Positions 1 to 7,224 of a stretch of 7,798 bases of DNA are shown here, one piece after another. The DNA comes from Leptospirales bacterium (GTDB lineage: Bacteria; Spirochaetota; Leptospiria; Leptospirales; Leptonemataceae), in NCBI GenBank assembly GCA_014238825.1, contig JABAAI010000043.1, positions 1 through 7,798 of the forward strand. The letters run 5' to 3'. Numbering within the stretch: the stretch's first letter is position 1; each line of letters starts with the position of its first letter. A program made the translations under genes and the position numbers. The notes under the pieces are model-generated. The model searched no databases, was not told the origin of the DNA, and worked only from the letters and a program-made list of their open reading frames with translations.

Positions 1-2382
1 GAAAATATCGATTCTATCCGCAGCCAGTTACAATTCCTCGGCCTTTCTTATGACTGGGACCGCGAAATAGCGACCTCGCGCGCGGATTACTATCGCTGGA
101 CTCAGTGGATATTTCTTGCTTTTTTTAATTCATACTATGATGAAAAAAAGAAAAAGGCCTGTCCTATCATAGATTTAGAGCTTCCCTCAGAATTAGAAGA
201 GAATAGCAAAGAAGCTAGGGATTATATTAATTCCAAACGCCTCGCTTATCTCTCTAACGCAGCTGTAAACTGGTGTCCAGAATTAGGAGCAGTCCTTGCC
301 AACGAAGAGGTCGAGGAGTGGACAAACAAGGGCTACACAGTCCAACGCCGTCCTATGCGTCAGTGGATGTTGCGAATTACCGCTTATGCAGATCGCCTTT
401 TGGATGATTTAAAATATCTTGATTGGCCAAAGGGCACCTTGGAGTTACAGAAAAATTGGATTGGGCGTTCAGAAGGAGCTTTGATTCGTTTTCCACTCAA
501 AGCTTCTCTCGAAGTTAATATGAAAACTCATGCTAAATCTAATCATGTTAAATCTAATATTGAAGAAAACGAGGAAGAGCCTTATTTTATCGAAGTATTT
601 ACAACTCGAGCAGATACAATTTACGGAGTAAGTTATATTGTATTGGCACCGGAACATCCTTTAGCAGAAAAGCTAAGCTTAGTTGAAAATAAAAAAGAAG
701 TCTTAGAGTATATAGAAGCAACAGCTAATCGTTCGGAATTAGAGAGGAAGATCAATAAAAATGATGCTGAGGATAATCAAAAAAGTGGTGTTTTTATAGG
801 GGCTTATGCTTATCATCCATTGACTAAAGAAAAAATTCCAATATGGATAGCAGATTATGTTTTGATGGGATACGGTACAGGGGCGGTGATGGCAGTGCCG
901 GCTCACGATGAAAGAGACTATGATTTTGCTAAAAAATTTAATCTTCCCATTAAACAAGTTGTCGCTCCCTCTGCTAGCACTCCAAGTACTAATCTTAAAA
1001 AAGCCTACATCAAAAAGGGAGTCAATATTAATTCCGGTATCTTAGATGGGATGACTAGTGAAAAAGCGATCCCAAAAATAATAGCAGAGTTAGAAAAGCA
1101 GGGCCTAGCTGAAGCAAAAATAAATTACGGTTTACGAGACTGGCTTTTTTCGCGGCAACGTTATTGGGGAGAACCGATTCCTATCAGCTATGATAAAGAT
1201 GCTAATTATTATACAGTAAATGATCAAGAGCTACCTTTGGAGCTACCGGAAGTTACAAGCTTTCAACCTGACCCATCCGGAGAATCAGCCCTTTGCAACG
1301 CGAAGGACTGGCTAAGCTATCAGGCAGGGGATGGAGAAAATAAGCAAGAGCTTCGCCGTGAAACAAATACTATGCCGCAGTGGGCCGGTAGTTGTTGGTA
1401 TTATTTACGTTTTATTGATCCTAAAAATAAAAGCTGCTTCGTTGATCCCAAAAAAGAAGCTTATTGGATGGGAAGCAAGGGGGTTGATCTTTATATTGGA
1501 GGGGCAGAGCACGCTGTTTTACACTTACTATATGCTCGTTTTTGGCATAAGTTCTTGTATGACTTGGGTTATGTGTCTAGTGTTGAACCATTTCATAAAC
1601 TTGTGCATCAAGGCTTGATACTTGGCGCAGATGGTCAGAAGATGTCCAAGTCGCTTGGCAATGTTGTTAATCCCGACGATGTAGTCGAAAAATATGGCGC
1701 AGATTCCTTTCGTCTCTTTGAAATGTTTCTTGGTCCTTTAGAAAAATCTAAACCGTGGTCGCAAAATGGGATCGAAGGAATTTATCGCTTTCTATCGCGT
1801 GTCTGGCGGCTCTTTATTTTAGATGAGGGGGATGCTAAATTTTCTGAAGATTTCACTCAAGATAGCAGGAGATACAAAATTGATCCTAAACTACTTGAGG
1901 CGTCTCCTAAAAAAACAGTAGAGCTTTTGCATCGTACAATAAAAAAAGTCACTGAGGATATTGAGAGCCTTTCTTTTAATACGGCTATTTCTACGTTAAT
2001 GAGTTTTGTAAACGAAGTCTATCACTCTAAACAAATTTCTAAGCAGGGAGCAGAGTCTTTTGTAAAATTGCTCGCACCCTTTGCACCTCATTTAGCCGAA
2101 GAGCTTTGGCAACTTTTAGAATGTTCAGAAACCATTAGCAGTGCTGATTGGCCAAATTATGATTTGAAAAAAACAAAATTTGATGAAATAGAATTTGTCA
2201 TTCAAGTAAATGGAAAAATCAAAAGCAAGCTAAAACTTAAAGCAGGCCTTGCTAAGGAAGAATTAGAGAAGATTGCTTTGGCAGATGAAAATGTGCAGGC
2301 TGCGATTGAGAAGGCAGGTGGAGAAATTATTAAAACAATAGTTGTTCCTAATAAATTGGTGAATTTTTTTTGTAAAACATAA
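1..2382 (+). CDS. leuS: Leucine--tRNA ligase (LeuRS), 5'-truncated by window edge
   Basis: Class I aminoacyl-tRNA synthetase that charges tRNA-Leu with leucine in the cytoplasm and edits mischarged tRNA. The frame is open from base 1, so the ATG at 355 is internal; 793 codons are visible. By comparison with E. coli LeuRS about 95-100 N-terminal residues, including the HIGH motif, lie outside the window. Visible landmarks, in fragment residues: WCPELG at 91-96; the CP1 editing domain with TTRADT at 201-206 and GTGAVMAVPAHDERD at 292-306, which holds the conserved editing aspartate; RDWLFSRQRYWG at 379-390; KMSKS at 547-551 (bases 1639-1653); then the anticodon-binding and C-terminal domains with VIQVNGK. 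Oddities: an AT-rich charged insertion at about 43-79, another at about 173-193, and no zinc-knuckle cysteines after WCPELG. It ends in TAA and converges on the patatin gene. The identification is secure. Confidence 0.97.
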   Translation, partial: ENIDSIRSQLQFLGLSYDWDREIATSRADYYRWTQWIFLAFFNSYYDEKKKKACPIIDLELPSELEENSKEARDYINSKRLAYLSNAAVNWCPELGAVLANEEVEEWTNKGYTVQRRPMRQWMLRITAYADRLLDDLKYLDWPKGTLELQKNWIGRSEGALIRFPLKASLEVNMKTHAKSNHVKSNIEENEEEPYFIEVFTTRADTIYGVSYIVLAPEHPLAEKLSLVENKKEVLEYIEATANRSELERKINKNDAEDNQKSGVFIGAYAYHPLTKEKIPIWIADYVLMGYGTGAVMAVPAHDERDYDFAKKFNLPIKQVVAPSASTPSTNLKKAYIKKGVNINSGILDGMTSEKAIPKIIAELEKQGLAEAKINYGLRDWLFSRQRYWGEPIPISYDKDANYYTVNDQELPLELPEVTSFQPDPSGESALCNAKDWLSYQAGDGENKQELRRETNTMPQWAGSCWYYLRFIDPKNKSCFVDPKKEAYWMGSKGVDLYIGGAEHAVLHLLYARFWHKFLYDLGYVSSVEPFHKLVHQGLILGADGQKMSKSLGNVVNPDDVVEKYGADSFRLFEMFLGPLEKSKPWSQNGIEGIYRFLSRVWRLFILDEGDAKFSEDFTQDSRRYKIDPKLLEASPKKTVELLHRTIKKVTEDIESLSFNTAISTLMSFVNEVYHSKQISKQGAESFVKLLAPFAPHLAEELWQLLECSETISSADWPNYDLKKTKFDEIEFVIQVNGKIKSKLKLKAGLAKEELEKIALADENVQAAIEKAGGEIIKTIVVPNKLVNFFCKT

Positions 2383-2394
2383 GCACTTACAAGA

Positions 2395-2412
2395 GGGGTA
2401 GTTTACTATTCC
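2395..2412 (+). terminator. Possible hairpin after leuS
   Basis: Twelve bases after the leuS stop, GGGGTAG and CTATTCC can form a 7-bp stem with two G-U pairs around a TTTA loop. The fold is good only in the leuS-sense RNA; in the opposite RNA two pairs become A-C mismatches. No T-tract follows, so this is not a standard intrinsic terminator. Its place between two convergent genes fits a weak or Rho-assisted end point. This is inference. Confidence 0.3.
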
Positions 2413-2430
2413 GTTCATCTCGCAAATGAC

Positions 2431-2580
2431 CTAGTAAAATTCAAAAAGCTCACTTAGTTGACTACAAGCATCTAAATAACCTTCTTTGACAAAACTATTA
2501 AGCATTCTTTCTGAAAAATTAAGACTAGAGGTTAATGATAGCATACGTGCTGGAGCAACTGTTATAATTTTTATTTCTTT
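2431..2580 (-). pseudogene. Detached C-terminal part of the patatin-like gene
   Basis: Directly after the TAA that ends the upstream patatin frame (2583-2581), the same frame stays open for 49 codons and stops at TAG (2433-2431). It reads KEIKIITVAPARML, then SLNFSERMLNSFVKEGYLDA. That matches the usual end of bacterial patatin-like proteins: a strand ending in VxAP, a LxFS segment, and a helix ending in GYxDA. With one sense codon in place of TAA the protein would have 315 residues. A single-base change from TAT, TAC, CAA, AAA or GAA would suffice. This stretch has no start codon or ribosome binding site of its own, so it is probably untranslated unless the stop is read through. The frame is seen directly; the family match is from memory. 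Confidence 0.8.
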
Positions 2581-3378
2581 TTAATCATGGCCTGTAAAAA
2601 TATCCTGTAGTATCCCTTTGCGTGAGCTCTCTTCTTGACACCAGTTGATATGGGTTAGCAAAAAGTCATAAGATGCAATAGATCTTTGCTCTATCATCCG
2701 TTCTATTGCCTGTAAGCGAGTTCGTGGTGCTTGTACCTGTGCCGAAGATTCTTTACCTACTGGAGAAGAAAGGACAACAATGATTTCCTTGGCACCAGAT
2801 TCTATAGCGGGCCATAATGGTGTATTCATCATGACAGAGCCATCCCAATATGGTTTCCTATCAATATATTGCCAAGGAAAAATAATGGGGATGGACGCTG
2901 AAGCTATGGCATGCTCAACATCAATAACAGAGTTATTAAAATATTCTAACTTGGAGCTCAAAATATTGACAGCTGTAATAACTATCTCTATTTCATTATT
3001 GCGAAGATTTTCTTTTCCTTTTTCAAATTCTTTCTCTAGTATCTTTATTATTTTCTTTGTCCGTATTAGGGGGGCATGTCCTTTGTGTAAAAAAATAAAT
3101 TTAAACTTTGCCCAATTCGATACATGTAATATTTTCTTTTTATCAATATGCTTATATGTTTCTTTAATCTCTTCGATGCTTTTCTTAAACCCGATTTGAA
3201 TTGCGTTTAAGGCTCCAGCAGAAGTTCCACAAATCAGATCAGGTTTCCAGCCCATTTCTTCTAGATACTGCCAAATGCCCAGTTGGTAGGGACCTCGTGC
3301 AGCTCCTCCTGATAAGACTAGAGCCCGCTCATATTTCTTTTTTTTGATATTTAGTTTTGAATTTAATAATGCACTCAT
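2581..3378 (-). CDS. Patatin-like phospholipase, prematurely stopped
   Basis: Predicted serine lipid acyl hydrolase with a Ser-Asp catalytic dyad; such enzymes cleave acyl chains from phospholipids or other lipids. The 265 residues hold the whole catalytic core: oxyanion-hole loop GGAARG at 24-29, nucleophile elbow GTSAG at 51-55 with Ser53, ASASIP at 159-164, and the dyad Asp in YWDGS at Asp179. There is no signal peptide; the N-terminus is short and lysine-rich, which suggests a cytosolic or membrane-peripheral enzyme. An in-frame TAA ends the frame, and recognisable C-terminal patatin sequence continues beyond it (2431-2580), so this product lacks its last strand and helix. The start lies 4 bp after the purE stop with no Shine-Dalgarno sequence, which suggests translational coupling. 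The substrate cannot be read from the sequence. The family call is secure; whether the shortened protein works is unknown. Confidence 0.88.
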   Translation of the reverse strand: MSALLNSKLNIKKKKYERALVLSGGAARGPYQLGIWQYLEEMGWKPDLICGTSAGALNAIQIGFKKSIEEIKETYKHIDKKKILHVSNWAKFKFIFLHKGHAPLIRTKKIIKILEKEFEKGKENLRNNEIEIVITAVNILSSKLEYFNNSVIDVEHAIASASIPIIFPWQYIDRKPYWDGSVMMNTPLWPAIESGAKEIIVVLSSPVGKESSAQVQAPRTRLQAIERMIEQRSIASYDFLLTHINWCQEESSRKGILQDIFTGHD

Positions 3379-3382
3379 GATT

Positions 3383-3895
3383 TTAATAAACGTTGTTTTC
3401 AGTATTTTTTGAAATGCTTTTTGATTTTTCTAAGACCTCATCTCTTTGTTTTGCCATAAACTTTTGCATTTGCTCTGCTAATTTTGTATTAGAGATAGCT
3501 AAAATGCGTATTGCTAATAAAGCAGCATTTTTTGCCTGATTTAGAGCGACTGTAGCTACTGGTATTCCTGTCGGCATTTGCAAGATAGATAAAATAGAAT
3601 CCCAGCCATCTAGTGAGTTTTTAGAGCGTAGAGGTACACCAATTACCGGTAGCGTGCTGAGCGAAGCGACCATACCAGGCAAATGAGCGGCACCGCCAGC
3701 ACCTGCGATAATAATTTTAAAGCCTTTTTCATAGGCAGAGCTCGCATAGCTGAACATGTGTTCTGGAGTGCGATGGGCTGAGACAATATTCATTTCATAA
3801 GAGAGACCAAAGTCATCTATTACTTTAGCAGCATCTGACATAATAGGCATGTCGGATTGGCTACCCATAATAATTGTAATTTCCTTGTTATTCAT
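3383..3895 (-). CDS. purE: N5-carboxyaminoimidazole ribonucleotide mutase (class I PurE)
   Basis: Catalyses conversion of N5-CAIR to 4-carboxy-AIR in purine biosynthesis, normally downstream of the PurK carboxylase; it acts in the cytoplasm as an octamer. At 170 residues it has the usual length. Motifs seen: GSQSD at 11-15, SAHRTP at 39-44 with the catalytic His41, AGAGGAAHLPGM at 64-75, and SKNSLDGWDSILSILQMPTG at 91-110. The last matches the class I (bacterial mutase) form rather than the class II AIR carboxylase. A charged, Asn-rich tail follows residue 150. The ATG is followed at once by the first strand, ITIIMGS, so the start is well placed, although no clear Shine-Dalgarno sequence precedes it. 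It lies 49 bp after ftsZ, with no evident terminator between them, and 4 bp before the patatin gene. No purK is in the window. Confidence 0.96.
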   Translation of the reverse strand: MNNKEITIIMGSQSDMPIMSDAAKVIDDFGLSYEMNIVSAHRTPEHMFSYASSAYEKGFKIIIAGAGGAAHLPGMVASLSTLPVIGVPLRSKNSLDGWDSILSILQMPTGIPVATVALNQAKNAALLAIRILAISNTKLAEQMQKFMAKQRDEVLEKSKSISKNTENNVY

Positions 3896-3944
3896 AGGGA
3901 GTCTGATAGACTTTTGTTATTTTCTTGCTGTCTTTTAATGGATT

Positions 3945-5207
3945 TTAATTTACTTTTTTACGTCTTAAGTATGCAGGTATATCAATATCTGCTTCGTTGT
4001 AAAGTGCTTTGGCATTATTTCTTTTTTCTGCTTTTTTTTCCGTTGGATATTCATTATGAACATCTTGTAAGGCAAGGCGTTCATTTGTGGAAAGAATTTC
4101 ATTTGAAGCGACTTGATTATTATCCATGTATTTTTCTTCATTCGTGCCATAATTCATCCAATAAGGAGTATTATCGGGGTTGCTTGCTTCCAGTGGGATG
4201 ACTAATTTTGATTTTCTTTCGTCTAGTCCTTTTTTTGCTTTGCTTTGCCTAACATGAAAGCCGGTCGCAATCACAGTTACTCTGAGGCGTTCGTTTAAAG
4301 CTGAATCGATAGTGAGGCCTATGATGATGTTTGCTTGTGGGTTTAGGTGACGAGTAATTAACTCAGCAACATCTTTTAGCTCAAAAATGCCTAGGTTTTC
4401 ATTGCCACATACATTGATTAGGGCAGCAGTAGCTCCTTCGATGCCATTTTCTTCTAAGAGAGAGTTATGGATCGCTTGATTTACCGCCTTAGCTGCCCGG
4501 TCTTCTCCGAAACCTTCACCCGCTCCCATGACTGCTTCGCCAGTCTCTCCCATAATTGCCCGGACATCTGCAAAATCTACATTGACTAATCCTGCCGTAT
4601 TGATTAGGTCAGAAATACCTCGAACAGCATTTAATAAAATATCGTCTATCATGCGAAATGCAAGGTCAACGGATGTTTTTGGATCAACTACTTTAAATAT
4701 AGAATCGTTTTTGATAATAATTAATGTGTCCACTTTATCTTGTAAGATAGCTAATCCGTTTTGCGCCAGTTTCATGCGTCTTTGACCTTCTATCCCGATA
4801 AATGGTAGTGTAATTACTCCAACAACCAAGGCACCTAAGTCATTGGCAATTTCTGCTACAATGGGAGCAGCCCCCGTGCCAGTACCACCACCCATCCCAG
4901 CTGTGATGAAAACCATATCTGCTCCTCGCAGTGAGTGAGAAATTTTATCCTTATCTTCCATTGCTGAACGGTAACCAATATCTGGATTTCCACCAGCACC
5001 CATACCACGGGTAGTTTTTTGACCGATAGCGATGCGTTGTGTTGCCCCTGATTTCTCTAGGACTTGCTCGTCTGTATTTACAGCGATGAATTCTACACCC
5101 TTTAAGCCTGCAGTAATCATTCTATTAACAGCATTCATTCCTGCACCACCTACTCCGACTACTTTAATAACAGTTGGTGAATTATTTTCTAAAGATTCTT
5201 CAAACAT
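3945..5207 (-). CDS. ftsZ: Cell division protein FtsZ
   Basis: Tubulin-like GTPase that polymerises at midcell into the Z-ring and recruits the divisome. Of 420 residues, about 12-320 form the GTPase and C-terminal domains: GVGGAGMNAV at 18-27, the tubulin signature GGGTGTG at 106-112, and the synergy (T7) loop NVDFAD at 209-214, whose acidic residues complete the neighbouring subunit's GTPase site. Residues from about 321 to 405 form a charged, Asn- and Lys-rich linker typical of FtsZ. The tail DIDIPAYLRRKKVN (407-420) is the conserved C-terminal peptide that binds FtsA and other partners, followed by basic residues. The frame is intact. The start is fixed by a strong AAGGAG 7 bp upstream, the best ribosome binding site in the window and consistent with high FtsZ output. 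It lies 16 bp after ftsA. Confidence 0.98.
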   Translation of the reverse strand: MFEESLENNSPTVIKVVGVGGAGMNAVNRMITAGLKGVEFIAVNTDEQVLEKSGATQRIAIGQKTTRGMGAGGNPDIGYRSAMEDKDKISHSLRGADMVFITAGMGGGTGTGAAPIVAEIANDLGALVVGVITLPFIGIEGQRRMKLAQNGLAILQDKVDTLIIIKNDSIFKVVDPKTSVDLAFRMIDDILLNAVRGISDLINTAGLVNVDFADVRAIMGETGEAVMGAGEGFGEDRAAKAVNQAIHNSLLEENGIEGATAALINVCGNENLGIFELKDVAELITRHLNPQANIIIGLTIDSALNERLRVTVIATGFHVRQSKAKKGLDERKSKLVIPLEASNPDNTPYWMNYGTNEEKYMDNNQVASNEILSTNERLALQDVHNEYPTEKKAEKRNNAKALYNEADIDIPAYLRRKKVN

Positions 5208-5214
5208 TTTTATT

Positions 5215-5220
5215 CTCCTT
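5215..5220 (-). promoter_or_regulatory. Shine-Dalgarno sequence of ftsZ
   Basis: On the minus strand AAGGAG lies 7 bases before the ftsZ ATG, in the 16-bp ftsA-ftsZ gap. It is the only near-consensus, well-spaced site among the five minus-strand genes and supports the ATG at 5207. Confidence 0.85.
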
Positions 5221-5223
5221 TAT

Positions 5224-6444
5224 TTAGACATTCTCTACTAACCAATTTGTAATACGTTTTAAAAGTCTTTTTGGCTGTGCTCTTTGAGAGTCCGTTTTTT
5301 GTCCGCCCATGCGGTTAATATAATGAAGGCTTCCAATCGCTGTGGCAAATTCCGGTGTTTGCACATTTTCTGCGAAGCCAGTTATATTCTGAATATAGCG
5401 GGAAGATACATTAATTCCTAAGACTTCTTCAGCAAGATCATCTATCCCATCCAAGAGAGCAGTCCCTCCGGAGAGGATAAGATTGCCGTTAAAAGTTGAT
5501 TTATATTTAGAGCGAAGTAATTCCTCATCAACCATTTCTAAAATTTCTCTTACGCGTGCCTCTATAATCTCTGTGATTTGTTGTCGTAATACGAAACGCG
5601 AGCTGCGTTGATTTGTGTTAGGTAATTCTATTCTTTCTGTAGGATCCACAAGACTTGCTTTAGATGAACCGTAATTTTTCTTAACAAACTCAGCACTTTC
5701 GATAGGGATTTTCAAGCCCATTGAAATATCTTGAGTAATGTGCATACCCCCAATGGGGATTACTGTCGAATAGCAAACACCGCCATCCACATAAAATATA
5801 ATATCAGTTACTCCTCCTCCTATGTCGACTACAATCATACCTAAGTCTTTCTCTTCAGTGCAAAGTAAAGCATCTGCACATGCAAGTGAACTCATGATAT
5901 AAGATTCTAGGCGGATGCCACTCATCGCTAATGCCTTTTCTATATTGCTCAGTGCCGTATTTCTTGCTGATACAATATGCACTTGAGCCTCTAAACGAAT
6001 CCCAGTCATCCCTATTGGGTCACGAATGCCCTGATGATTGTCTAGACTGAAGTCTCTAGAAAGAACGTGAATTATATTGTGATCATTTTGGAGTTGGATA
6101 TTTTGGGCGGCTTCCATAACCCGCATAATATCAGAATGAGATACAGTGCTCTCTTTATTGCTAACAGCCACAACTCCGTTAGAGTTATGACTATCCACAG
6201 CAAGGCCACTAATATTTGCTGTAATTTCTTTAATATTTATTCCTGACATTAGCTCAGCTTCTTGAATGGACTCAGCGATACATTGGGCTACGGATTCTAT
6301 ATTGACGATGGTACCAGCTTTCAGACCTTGGGAAGGGGACGAGCCAATTCCTAAAATATCGAGTTTACCATCAGATAAAAACCGACCCACAACTACACGG
6401 CATACGCAGGAACCAATATCAATGACGCTATAATGTTCTTTCAT
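5224..6444 (-). CDS. ftsA: Cell division protein FtsA
   Basis: Actin-family ATP-binding protein that anchors FtsZ filaments to the inner membrane and helps recruit later divisome parts. The 406 residues show the phosphate-1 loop VIDIGS (7-12), the FtsA-specific 1C/SHS2 subdomain at about 84-165, the phosphate-2 loop DIGGGVTD (207-214) and the adenosine motif SGGTALLDG (325-333). The last 16 residues (PKRLLKRITNWLVENV, 391-406) look like the amphipathic membrane-targeting helix, with basic residues alternating with Leu, Ile, Trp and Val. The length is normal and the frame intact. The start is supported by the immediate VIDIGS strand; an AAAGAGGA lies 18 bp upstream, rather far for a ribosome binding site. 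It sits 30 bp after ftsQ and 16 bp before ftsZ, the classic ftsQ-ftsA-ftsZ order. Confidence 0.97.
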   Translation of the reverse strand: MKEHYSVIDIGSCVCRVVVGRFLSDGKLDILGIGSSPSQGLKAGTIVNIESVAQCIAESIQEAELMSGINIKEITANISGLAVDSHNSNGVVAVSNKESTVSHSDIMRVMEAAQNIQLQNDHNIIHVLSRDFSLDNHQGIRDPIGMTGIRLEAQVHIVSARNTALSNIEKALAMSGIRLESYIMSSLACADALLCTEEKDLGMIVVDIGGGVTDIIFYVDGGVCYSTVIPIGGMHITQDISMGLKIPIESAEFVKKNYGSSKASLVDPTERIELPNTNQRSSRFVLRQQITEIIEARVREILEMVDEELLRSKYKSTFNGNLILSGGTALLDGIDDLAEEVLGINVSSRYIQNITGFAENVQTPEFATAIGSLHYINRMGGQKTDSQRAQPKRLLKRITNWLVENV

Positions 6445-6462
6445 GATTTTAATTTAATATAT

Positions 6463-6470
6463 TCCTCTTT
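6463..6470 (-). promoter_or_regulatory. Weak, distant Shine-Dalgarno-like site for ftsA
   Basis: AAAGAGGA on the minus strand lies in the 30-bp ftsQ-ftsA gap, 18 bases before the ftsA ATG. The spacing is longer than usual, so it may give low initiation, contributing to an FtsA level well below that of FtsZ, or may not be used. This is inference. Confidence 0.35.
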
Positions 6471-6474
6471 CTAC

Positions 6475-7224
6475 TTAGAGTTTTCGGTACAAAATAGCTT
6501 CTGGACCACGCAAGTCTACCCAGCCATCTTGTGTCTTTTGACTCGTTACGTACGCTACAGTTGCATAAAGACGGCGGATCATAAGCTGATCTAATGAAAA
6601 TGGTATGTCTATTCGAAAATGTGAATTAGCAAGAAAAAGAGTCAGGCTTGCCTCACTATTGATGCGTATCTCTGAAAAACGCGTGCTTAAACTAGGATAG
6701 GTCTCATTCATTATGGCTAGCTGCTCTAGCAAAAGTTTCACGTTCTCTTCACTGATAGAAGTGCCACTGCTAGAGATATTACCGCGAATGAGAGGGACTT
6801 GCTGGCACCGTGATTTCTTTAGTGAAATAATTTGTGCCTCTGCATCCACATCGTAGATAGCATTGGTGAGTTTGTCTTCCACTAAAGCAACGCAATTACG
6901 CTCTTTAATACTGATAGTGATAGTTTCTTGTTGCTGAGATAAATCAGCAGAAATTATCGCTGGATGAGAGAGTAAATGAGCTCTTTTAATTATAAAATCG
7001 TTATTGGTGTATTTTTTATTCTTTTGAATTTTAATAAAATCGATAACTTCATTTGATTTCAAATAAGATCCACCACCTAATTTCCTCACCTTGACTTTTT
7101 CTACGGGCTTGTGTTGACAAGAAGCTAAAGGTTTCAAAGAAACAACAAAGAAGATAGAGCCTGCTAAAAGGAAAATAGTGGCATTAGCCCCAAGAAGAAA
7201 AAATCTCTTTCTACTATCTATCAT
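6475..7224 (-). CDS. ftsQ: Cell division protein FtsQ (DivIB-like)
   Basis: Bitopic inner-membrane divisome protein that links early Z-ring components to the FtsB-FtsL and FtsW-FtsI synthase complex. The 249 residues show a very short basic N-terminus (MIDSRKR), one transmembrane helix at about 8-30, a POTRA domain at about 42-108 (VEKVKVRKLGGGSYLKSNEV onward, ending ITISIKERN), and the FtsQ/DivIB beta domain to the end, closing with GWVDLRGPEAILYRKL, where family members have a VDLR strand. Primary sequence is poorly conserved in this family, so topology, domain order and position before ftsA carry the call. The ATG is preceded two codons earlier by an in-frame TGA, which fixes the start; no Shine-Dalgarno sequence is seen. 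It appears to be the first gene of the operon. The mur or ddl genes that often precede it are absent; a CRISPR array lies there instead. Confidence 0.9.
   Translation of the reverse strand: MIDSRKRFFLLGANATIFLLAGSIFFVVSLKPLASCQHKPVEKVKVRKLGGGSYLKSNEVIDFIKIQKNKKYTNNDFIIKRAHLLSHPAIISADLSQQQETITISIKERNCVALVEDKLTNAIYDVDAEAQIISLKKSRCQQVPLIRGNISSSGTSISEENVKLLLEQLAIMNETYPSLSTRFSEIRINSEASLTLFLANSHFRIDIPFSLDQLMIRRLYATVAYVTSQKTQDGWVDLRGPEAILYRKL

Noticed and set aside
355..357. ATG at 355 as the leuS start.
   Set aside because: The frame is open upstream to base 1 and reads typical LeuRS sequence there (SYDWDREIATSRADYYRWTQW), so the true start is outside the window.
1331..1618. Plus-strand open frame of 95 codons inside leuS, and similar antisense or overlapping frames at 469-657, 739-957, 2780-3199, 3857-4201, 3965-4150, 4528-4785 and 5032-5241.
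   Set aside because: Each overlaps a gene with clear family motifs in another frame, has no recognisable motif, and is explained as a shadow of the real coding frame.
2554..2561. AGCAACTG, an 8-base match to the complement of the CRISPR repeat, as a tracrRNA anti-repeat.
   Set aside because: The match stops after 8 bases, lies in the coding remnant of the patatin gene, and no hairpin and terminator pattern typical of tracrRNA follows.
3901..3911. GTCT-GAT-AGAC palindrome in the ftsZ-purE gap as a terminator.
   Set aside because: A 4-bp stem with a 3-base loop is too weak, and in the minus-strand transcript no U-tract follows it.
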